Notes: generated by a model from the letters alone, not told the origin. 64,000 nucleotides of DNA from Sphaerisporangium album (GCF_003323745.1 NZ_QOIL01000003.1:186001-250000), one strand, 5' to 3'. Positions 51,223 through 60,866 are shown, counted from the stretch's first letter. Numbers and translations are program-made.

Positions 51223-51251
51223 GGCAAACCTTCCGGCGACACGAAACGGCG
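51223..51251. repeat. 29-bp direct repeat, right copy
   Basis: Partner of 45556-45584 with one mismatch. Its last seven bases form part of the P450 terminator stem. Lies between the XRE start and the P450 stop. Confidence 0.85.
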
Positions 51252-51283
51252 GGTACGGGGCCGGTCCGCCCGTACCCGCCGTT
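51245..51283 (-). terminator. Terminator hairpin of the NRPS/P450 operon
   Basis: 14-bp perfect stem (51245-51258 with 51270-51283), 11-base loop, seven bases after the P450 stop on the minus strand. Very stable. Confidence 0.7.
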
Positions 51284-51289
51284 CCGCGT

Positions 51290-52531
51290 TCAGCCGCCGT
51301 TCGGGTGGAGGGTCACCGGCAGGTGGGTGATGCCGTTGAGGAAGTTGGAGCCCAGGTGGCGGGGCTCGCCGGTGAGCTCGAAGGACTCGACCTGCTCGAC
51401 GAGTTCCTCCAGGAGGAGCTGGACGCCGGTCTGCGCGGGCGAGTTGCCGATGCACCGGTGGGAGCCGAAGCCGAAGGCGACGTGCTGGTTCGGGGTGCGC
51501 ACCGGGTCGAAGGTGTAGGGGTCGGCGAAGATCTCCTCGTCCCGGTTGGCCGAGCCGATCCAGGCCGCGACCAGCCCGCCCTCGGGGATGACGTGGCCGC
51601 CGAGCTCGACCTCCTGGGTCGTCCGGCGCAGCAGGTGGTTGACCGGGCTCGACCAGCGCAGGGTCTCCTCCAGCGTGAGCGGCAGTGTCGAGCGGTCGGC
51701 CTCGCGGACGCGCCGCCACAGGTCGGGGTTCTCGGCCATGGTCAGCACCAGGTGCGAGGACGCCTGCGGGATCGTCGGGTTGGCGCCCATGATGAAGGCG
51801 TAGCAGTTGACGAGGACCTCCTCGTCGGTGGCGGGACGCCCGTCGACCTCCATGCCGAGCAGCAGCGAGATCAGGTCGTCGGTGCCGGGGCTCTCCCTGC
51901 GGTCCTGGATCAGCTCGATGAACATCGAGAACAGGAACACATGGGCGGCCCGCAGCGTCGCGGCCTCGTCGCCGATCGAGAACGCCGGGTCCTCGGGCGC
52001 CATGCTGGCCACCGTCCAGTGCGCGGCCTCGGTCCACTGGTCCTGCGGGATGCCCATGAGCTCCCCGGCGACCAGCATCGGCAGCATGGTGACGAGCTTG
52101 GCCATGTCCGCCTGCCCGTCGGCGATGGCGCCGGCGACGAGCTTGGCCACCCGCTCGCGGATCTTCGGCTCGTGTCGCCGCATCACGCGCATGGACAGCG
52201 CGCTGATGGTGGCCCCACGCACCTGCCCGTGCCGGGGCGGGTCCATCAGGTGGATGGCCTGGCCCGCGGCGGTGTCCCGCTGGAGGACGCTGAGCATGGT
52301 GCTGTGCTCGGAGCTGAACCGCCGGGTGTCGCGCAGGATGTCCACGACGTCGCGGTACCGGGTGACCGACCAGAAGGGCGTCCCGTCCGGCGCCTCCTGG
52401 CGCCACACCGGGGCCGTCTCGCGCAGGGTCCGCCAGGCGGCGTGCGGGTCGCCCGAGCGGTAGAGCTCGGTGCCGTACAGATCGATCTCGTCCAGGGATA
52501 CGGATTTCGCGCCCGCGTCGGTCAAGCGCAT
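51290..52531 (-). CDS. Cytochrome P450
   Basis: 413 aa soluble bacterial P450. Heme loop FGFGSHRCIGNSPA with the Cys ligand; ExxR in LEETLRWSSP; I-helix AFIMGANPTIPQ, where the usual acid-Thr pair (AGxD/E-T) reads GANPT, so proton delivery may be unusual. Stop-to-start contact with the upstream gene places it last in the NRPS operon. Probably oxidises a carrier-bound or released amino acid or peptide. Confidence 0.9.
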   Translation of the reverse strand: MRLTDAGAKSVSLDEIDLYGTELYRSGDPHAAWRTLRETAPVWRQEAPDGTPFWSVTRYRDVVDILRDTRRFSSEHSTMLSVLQRDTAAGQAIHLMDPPRHGQVRGATISALSMRVMRRHEPKIRERVAKLVAGAIADGQADMAKLVTMLPMLVAGELMGIPQDQWTEAAHWTVASMAPEDPAFSIGDEAATLRAAHVFLFSMFIELIQDRRESPGTDDLISLLLGMEVDGRPATDEEVLVNCYAFIMGANPTIPQASSHLVLTMAENPDLWRRVREADRSTLPLTLEETLRWSSPVNHLLRRTTQEVELGGHVIPEGGLVAAWIGSANRDEEIFADPYTFDPVRTPNQHVAFGFGSHRCIGNSPAQTGVQLLLEELVEQVESFELTGEPRHLGSNFLNGITHLPVTLHPNGG

Positions 52532-53677
52532 CTAGCTCTGCCTTTCCACTGCTACATCTGAGTCAACCGCGGCTGAGTGGACGGCGGCCAGCCGGTGCCG
52601 GCCCGCCTCCTGCCAGAGCGCCCCGGGCGGCCCGAGGCGGGTCGCCGCGGACCTGATCACCTCGAAGAAGCGGTGCACGGGCGCGCCCAGGGTGAGCCCC
52701 CGCGCGCCGTGCGCCTGTACCGAGATCCTTATCGTGCGCAGCGCCACCTCGGCGGTCCAGGCCAGCGCCTCGGCCGCCTCCCGGGCGAAGGGCTCCCCCG
52801 CGTCGGCCTGCCAGGCTGCCCGGTACACCAGCAGCCGCGCGGCCTCAAGGTCGATCTTGGCCTTGGCGAGCGGGAAGGCGACGGCCTGGTTGTCCAGCAC
52901 GAACCGGTCGAACTGCCGCCGGTTGGCCGTATGGGTGACGGCGAGCGCGTGCGCGCCGAGGCCGAGCCCGAGCAGGTACCCGGCCTGGCGCACGCGGTGC
53001 CGGGCCAGCAGCCCGGCCGGGTCCGACAGCGGGCTGCCCGTGCCGAGACCGCCGACGACCTGGCCGGACGTGACCGTCACCCGGTCGAGGGGCAGGGAGG
53101 CCGGGCTCTCCACCGGGCCGCTCCAGGGGAACGCGCGCCCGGCCGGGGGCCGCCACACCGAGGCGGGCAGGACGGCGAGCAGGACCTCGCCGTCGGCCTC
53201 CTCGGTGCGGAAGGCGGCGCAGCACGCCTGGTCGGGCTGGACGTCCTCGACCGTGAGGACGCCGGACGGCCGCCAGGCGTCCTCCTCCAGGCGCGCCCGT
53301 CCCGCGGTCGGGCGGCAGACCAGGTCCAGCCCGGCCGCGACCACGACCTGCTTGCCGGCCACCACCGCGGCCGCGATGTCGGCCCCGGGTGCGTCGTCGC
53401 CCGCCTCGGCCAGCGCGTCCACCACCAGCATGCCGCCGGTGTAGACGTCGGGCAGCGCGCGGCGGCCGAGCTCCAGGCTGATGGTGACGCCGCAGGACAG
53501 GCCGAGGTCGAAGCCGCCGAGGTCGATGGCGGCGGCGAAGGCGAACCCGTCCATGTCGGCCAGCGCGGCCTGCGCCGAGGTGCCGTCGGGGCCGGGCTCG
53601 GCGACGCTCAGGCCCTCGCGTATGGTTCCGGCGATCCGCTCCAGGACCGGGTCAGATCTCAGATCCACCGCCGGCAC
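52532..53677 (-). CDS. Acyl-CoA-dehydrogenase-like protein, diverged
   Basis: 381 aa. The C-terminal helical domain is recognisable (YLLGLGLGAHALAVTHTANRRQFDRFVLDNQAVAFPLAKAKIDLEAARLLVYRAA), but the N-terminal and middle domains are degenerate, with no clear FAD/catalytic-Glu signature. It may be a non-catalytic partner of the next acyl-CoA dehydrogenase, as in heteromeric ACADs. GTG 53677 overlaps the upstream gene by 26 bases. Confidence 0.75.
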   Translation of the reverse strand: MPAVDLRSDPVLERIAGTIREGLSVAEPGPDGTSAQAALADMDGFAFAAAIDLGGFDLGLSCGVTISLELGRRALPDVYTGGMLVVDALAEAGDDAPGADIAAAVVAGKQVVVAAGLDLVCRPTAGRARLEEDAWRPSGVLTVEDVQPDQACCAAFRTEEADGEVLLAVLPASVWRPPAGRAFPWSGPVESPASLPLDRVTVTSGQVVGGLGTGSPLSDPAGLLARHRVRQAGYLLGLGLGAHALAVTHTANRRQFDRFVLDNQAVAFPLAKAKIDLEAARLLVYRAAWQADAGEPFAREAAEALAWTAEVALRTIRISVQAHGARGLTLGAPVHRFFEVIRSAATRLGPPGALWQEAGRHRLAAVHSAAVDSDVAVERQS

Positions 53678-54836
53678 CCCCGATCACGTCAGGCCGGTCG
53701 AAGGCCGAGCTCGCGACCAGCTCCAGCATCATTTCCGAGGTCCCGGCCGACAGGGTCAGCCCCGGGCCCTCGCGGTACCCGGCCTCCAGCACGGCGGCCT
53801 TCTCGGGGCTCAGCGCGCGGAGCCCGTACCCGTGGCCGTGCACGAGGGCGGCCCAGGTCGCGACCTGCTGCGCGGTCTCGCTGGTGTGGTACTTGCTGAT
53901 GGCCGCCGACGTCGGGTCGAGCGGGCCGCGGCCGAGCTGGCTGATCGTGCTCCAGGCGAGCAGGCGCCCGGCGTCTACGGCGGCGCCGTACCGGCCGACC
54001 TCCTCCAGCAGCGCGTCGTCGGTCGTCTCGGGGATCAGGCCGGTGAGCGTGGCGTCGTACCAGCGGGCGGCCTTGAGCGAGTAGTCCAGGCCGGTCCGCT
54101 CGATGGCCAGGCAGCGGGTGAGCAGGGACCAGCCCTCGCCCTCCGCGCCCAGCAGCGCGTCCTCGCCCACCCACACGCGGTCCAGCTCGACGCGGTCGTA
54201 CTGCTCGTCGGCCAGGCTGGCGATGTGGCCGCGGGTGACGCCCTCGGCGTGCAGGTCGACCAGGAACAGGCTGATGCCCTCGTACTTGGTGGTGCCGGTC
54301 CCGGTGCGGACGGCGCACAGGCCGAGGTCGCTCATGCCGCTCTTCAGTCCGAACACCTTGGTGCCCGACAGCCGGTACCCGTCGCCGTCGCGCACGGCGG
54401 TGGCGCGCAGCGAGGCCAGGTCGGACCCGACCTCCGGCTCGGTGTAGAGGACGGTGGCGAACAGCTCGCCGCTCGCCAGCTTGGGCAGGTAGCGGGCCTT
54501 CTGCTCCTCCGAACCGGCCTCCAGCAGGAACAGGCCGACGATCTGGACGCTGAGCACCTGGAGCATGTCGGGCATGCCGCCGCGCACCAGCTCCTCGATC
54601 ACCGCCGCGGCCTCCAGGTGGCTGACGCCGCGCCCGCCGTACTGCTCGGGCCAGCTCGCCGCGAACAGGCGGTGCGCGGCGAGCGCGCGGTACAGCGGAC
54701 GGACGTCCGGCTCGCGCTCCCCCGAGGCCATCGCGCGGCCGAGGTCGTCCAGGGCGGAGCGCACCGGGGGCGTGCCGAGGACCTCGCGGACCTCGGCACG
54801 CAGCGCGCGCTCGGCGTCGCTCTCTCCGAAGTTCAT
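53652..54836 (-). CDS. Acyl-CoA dehydrogenase (flavoprotein)
   Basis: 394 aa. Typical ACAD elements: FAASWPEQYGGRG, LYTEPEVGSDLASLRATAV (substrate/FAD loop), LSGTKVF and C-terminal LSAGTSEMMLELVA. In NRPS clusters such enzymes desaturate or oxidise carrier-bound acyl/aminoacyl groups. ATG 54836 overlaps the NRPS stop (ATGA). With the diverged paralogue next to it, a heterodimer is plausible. Confidence 0.87.
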   Translation of the reverse strand: MNFGESDAERALRAEVREVLGTPPVRSALDDLGRAMASGEREPDVRPLYRALAAHRLFAASWPEQYGGRGVSHLEAAAVIEELVRGGMPDMLQVLSVQIVGLFLLEAGSEEQKARYLPKLASGELFATVLYTEPEVGSDLASLRATAVRDGDGYRLSGTKVFGLKSGMSDLGLCAVRTGTGTTKYEGISLFLVDLHAEGVTRGHIASLADEQYDRVELDRVWVGEDALLGAEGEGWSLLTRCLAIERTGLDYSLKAARWYDATLTGLIPETTDDALLEEVGRYGAAVDAGRLLAWSTISQLGRGPLDPTSAAISKYHTSETAQQVATWAALVHGHGYGLRALSPEKAAVLEAGYREGPGLTLSAGTSEMMLELVASSAFDRPDVIGGAGGGSEI

Positions 54837-57800
54837 GCGGAGCCGTCGCCCTCCTGGTCGCCGAGGAGCCTGGCGACCTCTTCCTCGGGCATCTGCTCCA
54901 GCAGTGCCAGCAGCTCCTCGTCCGACAGCGACTCCTGCTTCTGCGCGTCCACCACGCCGGCGAGGTGGGCGACGGTGGGCGAGCGGAAGAACTCGGCCAG
55001 GCCGAGGTCCACGCCGAACCGGTCGCGGATGCGGGACACGAGCTGCGTGGCCTGAAGGCTGTTGCCGCCGATCTCGAAGAAGTTGTCGTGGATGCCGACC
55101 TTGGTGAGCCGCAGCAGCGGGGCGAAGATCTCCTCCGCCAGCACCCGCTCGGTCTCGGTGGTGGGCTCGGCCGAGACGCCGCCGGTCCTGGCGCTCTCGT
55201 CGGGGGCGGGCAGCCTGCGCGCGTCCACCTTGCCGGCCACTGTCAGCGGGAGCTGCTCCAGCAGCACGACGTACGCGGGCACCATGTGCCGGGGCAGGTG
55301 CTCGGACACGTACCCGCGCAGCAGCGTCACCTCGGGGCTGGTCCCGGCGGCCGGGCTGACGTAGGCCACCAGGTGCTTCTCGCCGACCTCGTCGGTCCAT
55401 GCCTGCACCGACACCTGGCCGACGTCGGGGTGGGAGGCCAGCACGGTCTCGATCTCGCCGAGCTCGATGCGCTGGCCGCGGATCTTCACCTGGGCGTCGA
55501 TGCGGCCGAGGCACATCAGGTTGCCGTTGCGCAGCCGCTTGACCAGGTCGCCGGTGTGGTACAGCCGGCCGCCGGGCGCGGTGCCGAACGGGTCGTGCAC
55601 GATCTTCGCCTGGGTGAGGAACGGGTCGTTGAGGTACCCCGGCGTCAGGCCGACGCCGCCGATGACCAGCTCACCCGCGACGCCGTAAGGCAGCAGCTCC
55701 ATGTGCTGGTCGACGACGTGCGCGACGTGGTTGGCGTACGGCAGGCCGATCGGCGGGCCGGACTCGAAGTGGCCGATGCACTCGTAGTACACCATCGCGA
55801 CCGTGCACTCGGTGGGGCCGTAGCCGTTGAACAGGCGGCGCCGCCGGTTCCACCGGTTGACCAGCTCGCCGTTGAACATCTCGCCGCCGACCATCGCCAG
55901 CCGCGCCGAGGTGAAGCGCTCGGGGGTGAGCAGGGCCATCACCGGCGGCGGCAGGTCGATGATCGTGGTGCGCGTCTCCTCGATGAGCTTCTGCAGCGCC
56001 TCCATGTCCAGGCGCTCCTCGTCGCGGACGAGGTTGATGCGCGCGCCGCGGCACAGCGCGGTGAAGATCTCGAACACCGACACGTCGAAGGTGAGCGACG
56101 CGAACGCCACGATCCGGTCGCTCGGCACGATCTCGAACATCTCCGAGATCGCGTCGACGAACTCGACCACCGAGTGGTGCTCGATCAGCACGCCCTTGGG
56201 CCTGCCGGTCGTCCCGGAGGTGAACAGGACGTACGCGACGTCCTTCAGGCCGGGCCCGTAGTCGAGGTTCGCGTCGTCGTACCCGGCGAGGATGTCGGCG
56301 AGCTCGTCCAGGACCAGCACCTTCGGCCCGCCGTCGGGCAGGTTGCCGGCGACGGAGCTGTGCGAGAGCACCACGGCGGGCGCGGCGTCCGCCAGCATGC
56401 CGGCCACGCGCTGCGGCGGGTGCGAGCTGTCGATCGGGACGTAGGCGGCGCCGGCCTTCAGGGTCGCGAACATCGACACGATGAGGTCGTGGTCGCGGGG
56501 CATCGCCAGGGCGACCCGGCCGCCGCGCTCCACGCCGTTTTCGGCGAGCAGCCGCGCCAGGCGGTTGGCCCGGCCGTTCAGCTCGCCGTAGGTCATCGCC
56601 GTCCCGCCGGCCACGACGGCGACCGCGTCCGGGTCCCGCTCCACCTGGAGCTCGAACTCCTGCGACAGGGTGGTGGTGGCGTTCGGGCGGGTGGGGCCGT
56701 TCCACTTCGTGAGCAGTTCCTCGCGCTCGCTCGGCGTGATCACCGGCACGCGGGAGATCGGCGTGTTCAGGAACGGGACGAGCGCGCGCAGGACCTGCTT
56801 GTAGTGCCCGGCCAGCGCGTTCATGGTGTCGGCGTCGAACAGGTTGGTGTTGTACTCCAGCGTGAAGACCAGCCCGTCGGTGGTCTCCATGAGGCCCCAG
56901 GTCATGTCGAACCGGGAGGTGTCCAGGTCCGGGGACTCGGGGACGACGGTGAGGCCGGGCAGCCGAGGCGGCTCGGCCAGGTTCGACAGGCCGAAGCCGA
57001 TCTGGAACAGCGGCGTGCGGGCCGGGTCGCGGGGCGGGCGCACGACGTCGACCACCCGGTCGAAGGGCAGCTCGCCGTGGGCCATCGCGCCCTGGACGAC
57101 GTCGTGGACGCGGCCGATGAGCTGGCGGACGGTGGGGTCGCCGGACAGGTCGTTGCGCAGCACCAGGATGTTGATGAAGTAGCCGATCATCCGCTCGACC
57201 TCGGTGCGGCTGCGGTTGGCCGCGGCCGAGCCGACGGTGAGGTCCTCCTGGCCGGTGTGGCGGTGCAGCACGATGAGGAACGCCGCCAGGTACACCGCGA
57301 AGGGGCTCGCGCCGGTCTCCCGGGCCAGGCCGTGCAGGTCCTCCATGACGTCGGCGGTCGTCTGGTGGTGCAGCGTGGCGCCGTCGAAGGTCGCCTCGGC
57401 GGGACGCGGGCGGTCGGTGGGGAACTCGACCACGGGCGCGCCGGTCAGCCGGTCGCGCCAGTACTCGTTCAGCTCGTCCAGCACCTTGCCCTGGAGCCAC
57501 TCGCGCTGCCAGGTGGCGTAGTCGGCGTACTGGAGGGCGGGCGGCTCGGGCGCCTCGATGCCCTCGACGCCGGTCCTGATGCCGTAGAAGGCGGCGAGCT
57601 CCTGGCAGAACACGCCCATCGACCAGCCGTCCCAGATCACGTGGTGGACGACCAGCACCAGCAGGTGGTCACCCTCGTCGATCCGGTACAGCATGACCCG
57701 CCACAGCGGCGCGGCGGTCAGGTCGAACGGCTCGCGTCCGGCGTCGGTCGCGAGCTTCCTCGCGGCGGCCAGCCGCTCGTCGGGGGTGGAGCCGGCGGGC

Positions 57801-58174
57801 TCGATGACCGGCATTTCCACCGGGACCGTGTCGTGGATCCGCTGGAGTCCCTCGCCACCCTGGTCGTGGAGGCTCGTGCGCATCGACTCGTGCCGGGCGA
57901 CCACGTCGGCGAAGGCCGCGCGGAACGCCTCGACGTCGAGGTCGCCGCCGATACGGAACGCGCCCGGGACGTTGTACGTGGACTGGCCGGGGGCGAACTG
58001 GTCCAGGAACCAGAGCGATTCCTGGGAAAAGGACAGCGGCGCGGTGTCCCCGCTCTGCCTCGGCTGCATGACGGCGGCGCTGCGCTGCTTCTCCGACTTC
58101 AAGCGATTCAGCAGTTCCGTCCGATGGTCGCCGGGTTGCCGCGCAAAATCGTCCTGTAGCTCGCTCATGCTCAT
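54833..58174 (-). CDS. Nonribosomal peptide synthetase module C-A-PCP
   Basis: 1113 aa. Condensation domain about 45-470 with intact HHVIWDG at 177-183; adenylation domain about 495-1000 (A3 LFTSGTTGRPKG, A5 NGYGPTE, A7 YHTGD, A10 TVAGK); PCP with IGGNSL near 1060, then an acidic tail. By-eye specificity residues are D-V-F-D-M-G-G-V-A-K, which I cannot match to a known amino acid. There is no epimerase or thioesterase, so it needs partners. First gene of a minus-strand operon with the two ACADs and the P450. Confidence 0.93.
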   Translation of the reverse strand: MSMSELQDDFARQPGDHRTELLNRLKSEKQRSAAVMQPRQSGDTAPLSFSQESLWFLDQFAPGQSTYNVPGAFRIGGDLDVEAFRAAFADVVARHESMRTSLHDQGGEGLQRIHDTVPVEMPVIEPAGSTPDERLAAARKLATDAGREPFDLTAAPLWRVMLYRIDEGDHLLVLVVHHVIWDGWSMGVFCQELAAFYGIRTGVEGIEAPEPPALQYADYATWQREWLQGKVLDELNEYWRDRLTGAPVVEFPTDRPRPAEATFDGATLHHQTTADVMEDLHGLARETGASPFAVYLAAFLIVLHRHTGQEDLTVGSAAANRSRTEVERMIGYFINILVLRNDLSGDPTVRQLIGRVHDVVQGAMAHGELPFDRVVDVVRPPRDPARTPLFQIGFGLSNLAEPPRLPGLTVVPESPDLDTSRFDMTWGLMETTDGLVFTLEYNTNLFDADTMNALAGHYKQVLRALVPFLNTPISRVPVITPSEREELLTKWNGPTRPNATTTLSQEFELQVERDPDAVAVVAGGTAMTYGELNGRANRLARLLAENGVERGGRVALAMPRDHDLIVSMFATLKAGAAYVPIDSSHPPQRVAGMLADAAPAVVLSHSSVAGNLPDGGPKVLVLDELADILAGYDDANLDYGPGLKDVAYVLFTSGTTGRPKGVLIEHHSVVEFVDAISEMFEIVPSDRIVAFASLTFDVSVFEIFTALCRGARINLVRDEERLDMEALQKLIEETRTTIIDLPPPVMALLTPERFTSARLAMVGGEMFNGELVNRWNRRRRLFNGYGPTECTVAMVYYECIGHFESGPPIGLPYANHVAHVVDQHMELLPYGVAGELVIGGVGLTPGYLNDPFLTQAKIVHDPFGTAPGGRLYHTGDLVKRLRNGNLMCLGRIDAQVKIRGQRIELGEIETVLASHPDVGQVSVQAWTDEVGEKHLVAYVSPAAGTSPEVTLLRGYVSEHLPRHMVPAYVVLLEQLPLTVAGKVDARRLPAPDESARTGGVSAEPTTETERVLAEEIFAPLLRLTKVGIHDNFFEIGGNSLQATQLVSRIRDRFGVDLGLAEFFRSPTVAHLAGVVDAQKQESLSDEELLALLEQMPEEEVARLLGDQEGDGSA

Positions 58175-58469
58175 CCCATTTCCGCACCGACTTTTCCAGG
58201 GCTCCGCGATCCACAGTAGGGATCGGCGCGCAGAACCGGCATCCGTGAGCGCGTGAAGTTCGGCGAAACGGTGCGCTTAACCGAACAACGGGATGGGCCA
58301 AGAAACTTGCAACGTCATCACGTGAGAGGCGAAACCAGGCTGCCTTCATACCAATGGATCACGTATTCCAAGGCTCATGGGCCATGGCGTACGGTGACGG
58401 TTCCGAAAGCAGTACGAGGGCGCGCGCAGGCGCTCGGCAGAGATTCCCGTGCGGGGGAAGGTCACAGCC
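58175..58469. promoter_or_regulatory. Divergent promoter region of the two NRPS genes
   Basis: 295 bases separating NRPS start codons at 58174 (minus) and 58470 (plus). No ORF with SD. Relatively AT-rich around 58260-58400. No operator palindrome of note was found. Confidence 0.5.
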
Positions 58470-60866
58470 ATGCCAGATACCGATCACTTCGAGCTATGGA
58501 CGGACGAGCCCCGGCGGGCGGGCCGGCCGACTCCGGACGGCACGGTCGAGCTGGTCTTGTCCGAGGCGGACGCGGACGCCGTCCGCGCGCTCGCCTCGCG
58601 GGGCGGCGCGAGCCTGGGGGCGGTGGCGCTGGCCGGGTTCGCGGCCGTGCTGCACCGGTACACCGGCCGGGCGGAGATCCCCGTCCAGGCGGGCGCGGAG
58701 CCCGGCGCCGAGACCGTCCAGGCCGACCTGTCGGGCGACCCGGGCTTCGCGGCGCTGCTCGGGCGGCTCAAGCTCGACCAGCGTCAGGCCGCGTTCACTG
58801 CGGACGGGCTGTCGGTGAGCCTCGACGGCTTCGGCGCCCCGGACGGCGGTACTGGTGGCGGTACCGATGGCACGGACGGCACGGCCGGTTCAGGGCCGCG
58901 CGTCGTGGCCGGCTACGACCGCGGCCTGTACCACGAGGACACCGCGCGGCGCCTGGCCGGCCACGTGGCGACGCTGCTGGCCGGCGCCGCCGCCGACCCT
59001 GCGCTCCCCGTCTCACGCCTGCCGCTGCTCACCGCCGCCGAGCGCGAGACCATCGACGGCTGGAACGCGACCGAGGTGGACTACCCCACGGCGCACACCG
59101 TGCCCGAGCTCATCACCCTCCAGGCGCGCGCCACCCCGGACGCGGTGGCGATCCGGTTCGAGGGAACGTCGGTCACCTACCGTGAGCTGGAGGAACGCGC
59201 CAACCGGCTCGCCCGCCACCTGCGCGCGCTCGGCGTCGGCCCCGACGCCGTGGTGGCGGTGCACCTGGAGCGGTCGGTCGAGCTCGTGGTCGCCCTGGTC
59301 GCGACGCTGAAGGCGGGCGGCGCGTACCTGCCGCTCGACCCGCAGTACCCGCCGGCCCGGCTGATGTTCATGGCCGAGGACGCGCGGGCGCGCGTGCTGC
59401 TCACCAGGCGGTCGCTGGCCGGCCGGGTGAACGTCCCCGACCTGCGCCAGGTCTGCCTGGACGACCCGGCCGAGGGGCTGGACGACCTGCCCGCCGAGCC
59501 CCCCGCCGAGGCACCGGCCCTGGCCGACCTCGCGTACGTGATCTACACCTCGGGCTCCACCGGGATGCCCAAGGGCGTGATGAACACCCACGCGGGCCTG
59601 CTCAACCGGCTGCTGTGGATGCAGGAGACCTACCGGCTCGGCCCCGGCGACGCGGTGATGCAGAAGACGCCGTGCGGGTTCGACGTCTCGGTGTGGGAGT
59701 TCTTCTGGCCGTTCCTCACCGGCGCCCGGCTGGTCGTGATCAAGCCGGACGGGCACAAGGACATGGAGTACCTGGGCGAGGTCGCCGAGGCGGAGCGGGT
59801 GACGTTCCTGCACTTCGTGCCGCCGATGCTCGCGCTGTTCCTGGAGTTCGCCGACCTGTCGAAATGCGGCTCGATCCGCCAGGTGGTGTGCAGCGGCGAG
59901 GCCCTGCCGGCGGACCTGGTGCGCAGGTTCTTCGCCTCGGGCCTCTCGGCCGGGCTGGACAACCTGTACGGCCCGACCGAGGCGGCCATCGACGTCACCC
60001 GGTGGGCCTGCGGCCCGGAGGACCCGATCATCCCGATCGGCGCGCCGATCGCCAACACCACCGTCCACGTCCTGGACGCGCACGGCAACCGGATGCCCGT
60101 CGGCATGGCCGGTGAGCTGCACCTGGGCGGCGTCCAGCTCGCCCGCGGCTACCTCAACCGGCCCGACCTGACGGCCGAGAAGTTCGTCACCGACCCCGAG
60201 GACCCGGACGGGCGGCTGTACGCCACCGGCGACCTGGCCCGCTGGCGCGCCGACGGCGTCGTCGAGTTCCTAGGCCGCATCGACCACCAGGTCAAGCTGA
60301 ACGGGTCCAGGATCGAGCTGGGCGAGATCGAGGCCGCCCTGCTGGCCAACCCGGCCGTGGCCCAGGCCGTGGTGGTGCTCGGCGAGGACAACCGGGGCGA
60401 GCCCGCGCTGGTGGCCTACCTGGTGTACCGGGGCCACCCCGAGCCGGGCGGCCGGGTGCGCGCGCGCCTGGCCGAGCGGCTGCCGGAGTACATGCTCCCG
60501 ACGATGTACGTGGCGCTGACCGAGATCCCGCTGTCCCCGAACGGGAAGGTCGACCGGGGCGCCCTGCCCAAGCCGGCCGTGCGGGACCTCGGCACCTCGG
60601 AGGCCGAGTTCGTCGCGCCCCGGGACGACGTCGAGCGCCTGCTCGCCGACCTGTTCGGCAAGGTGCTCGGGCGCGGGCCGATCAGCATCAAGGACAGCTT
60701 CTTCGACCTCGGTGGCCACTCCCTGCTCGCGGCGAGGCTCACCGCGCGGCTGCGCAGGAACTTCGGCATCGACGTGCCCATGCGCATGCTCTACGCCGGG
60801 CCGACCGTGGAGAGCCTCGCGGTGGCGCTGGTGGAGGCGGCGCTGGTCGCCGAGAGGGACGCGTGA
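58470..60866 (+). CDS. NRPS with truncated condensation domain, serine-type A domain and PCP
   Basis: 798 aa. The first ~190 residues correspond only to a piece of a condensation domain (VALAGFAAVLHRYTGRAEIPV matches its C-terminal half) and have no HHxxxDG, so this part cannot condense. A domain: YTSGSTGMPKG, FDVSVWEFF, LYGPTE, YATGD, NGKVDRG. Specificity residues read D-V-W-H-V-S-L-I-D-K, the classical serine code. PCP LGGHSL near residue 745. ATG 58470 has SD GGGGGAAGG. Likely loads Ser for the C-A-PCP partner or for tailoring. Confidence 0.92.
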   Translation: MPDTDHFELWTDEPRRAGRPTPDGTVELVLSEADADAVRALASRGGASLGAVALAGFAAVLHRYTGRAEIPVQAGAEPGAETVQADLSGDPGFAALLGRLKLDQRQAAFTADGLSVSLDGFGAPDGGTGGGTDGTDGTAGSGPRVVAGYDRGLYHEDTARRLAGHVATLLAGAAADPALPVSRLPLLTAAERETIDGWNATEVDYPTAHTVPELITLQARATPDAVAIRFEGTSVTYRELEERANRLARHLRALGVGPDAVVAVHLERSVELVVALVATLKAGGAYLPLDPQYPPARLMFMAEDARARVLLTRRSLAGRVNVPDLRQVCLDDPAEGLDDLPAEPPAEAPALADLAYVIYTSGSTGMPKGVMNTHAGLLNRLLWMQETYRLGPGDAVMQKTPCGFDVSVWEFFWPFLTGARLVVIKPDGHKDMEYLGEVAEAERVTFLHFVPPMLALFLEFADLSKCGSIRQVVCSGEALPADLVRRFFASGLSAGLDNLYGPTEAAIDVTRWACGPEDPIIPIGAPIANTTVHVLDAHGNRMPVGMAGELHLGGVQLARGYLNRPDLTAEKFVTDPEDPDGRLYATGDLARWRADGVVEFLGRIDHQVKLNGSRIELGEIEAALLANPAVAQAVVVLGEDNRGEPALVAYLVYRGHPEPGGRVRARLAERLPEYMLPTMYVALTEIPLSPNGKVDRGALPKPAVRDLGTSEAEFVAPRDDVERLLADLFGKVLGRGPISIKDSFFDLGGHSLLAARLTARLRRNFGIDVPMRMLYAGPTVESLAVALVEAALVAERDA

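Noticed and set aside
54965-58159. 1064-aa plus-strand ORF opposite the NRPS gene
   Set aside because: Antisense shadow produced by high third-position GC; Val/Gly/Arg/Ala repetitive, no motif, fully covered by the C-A-PCP frame.
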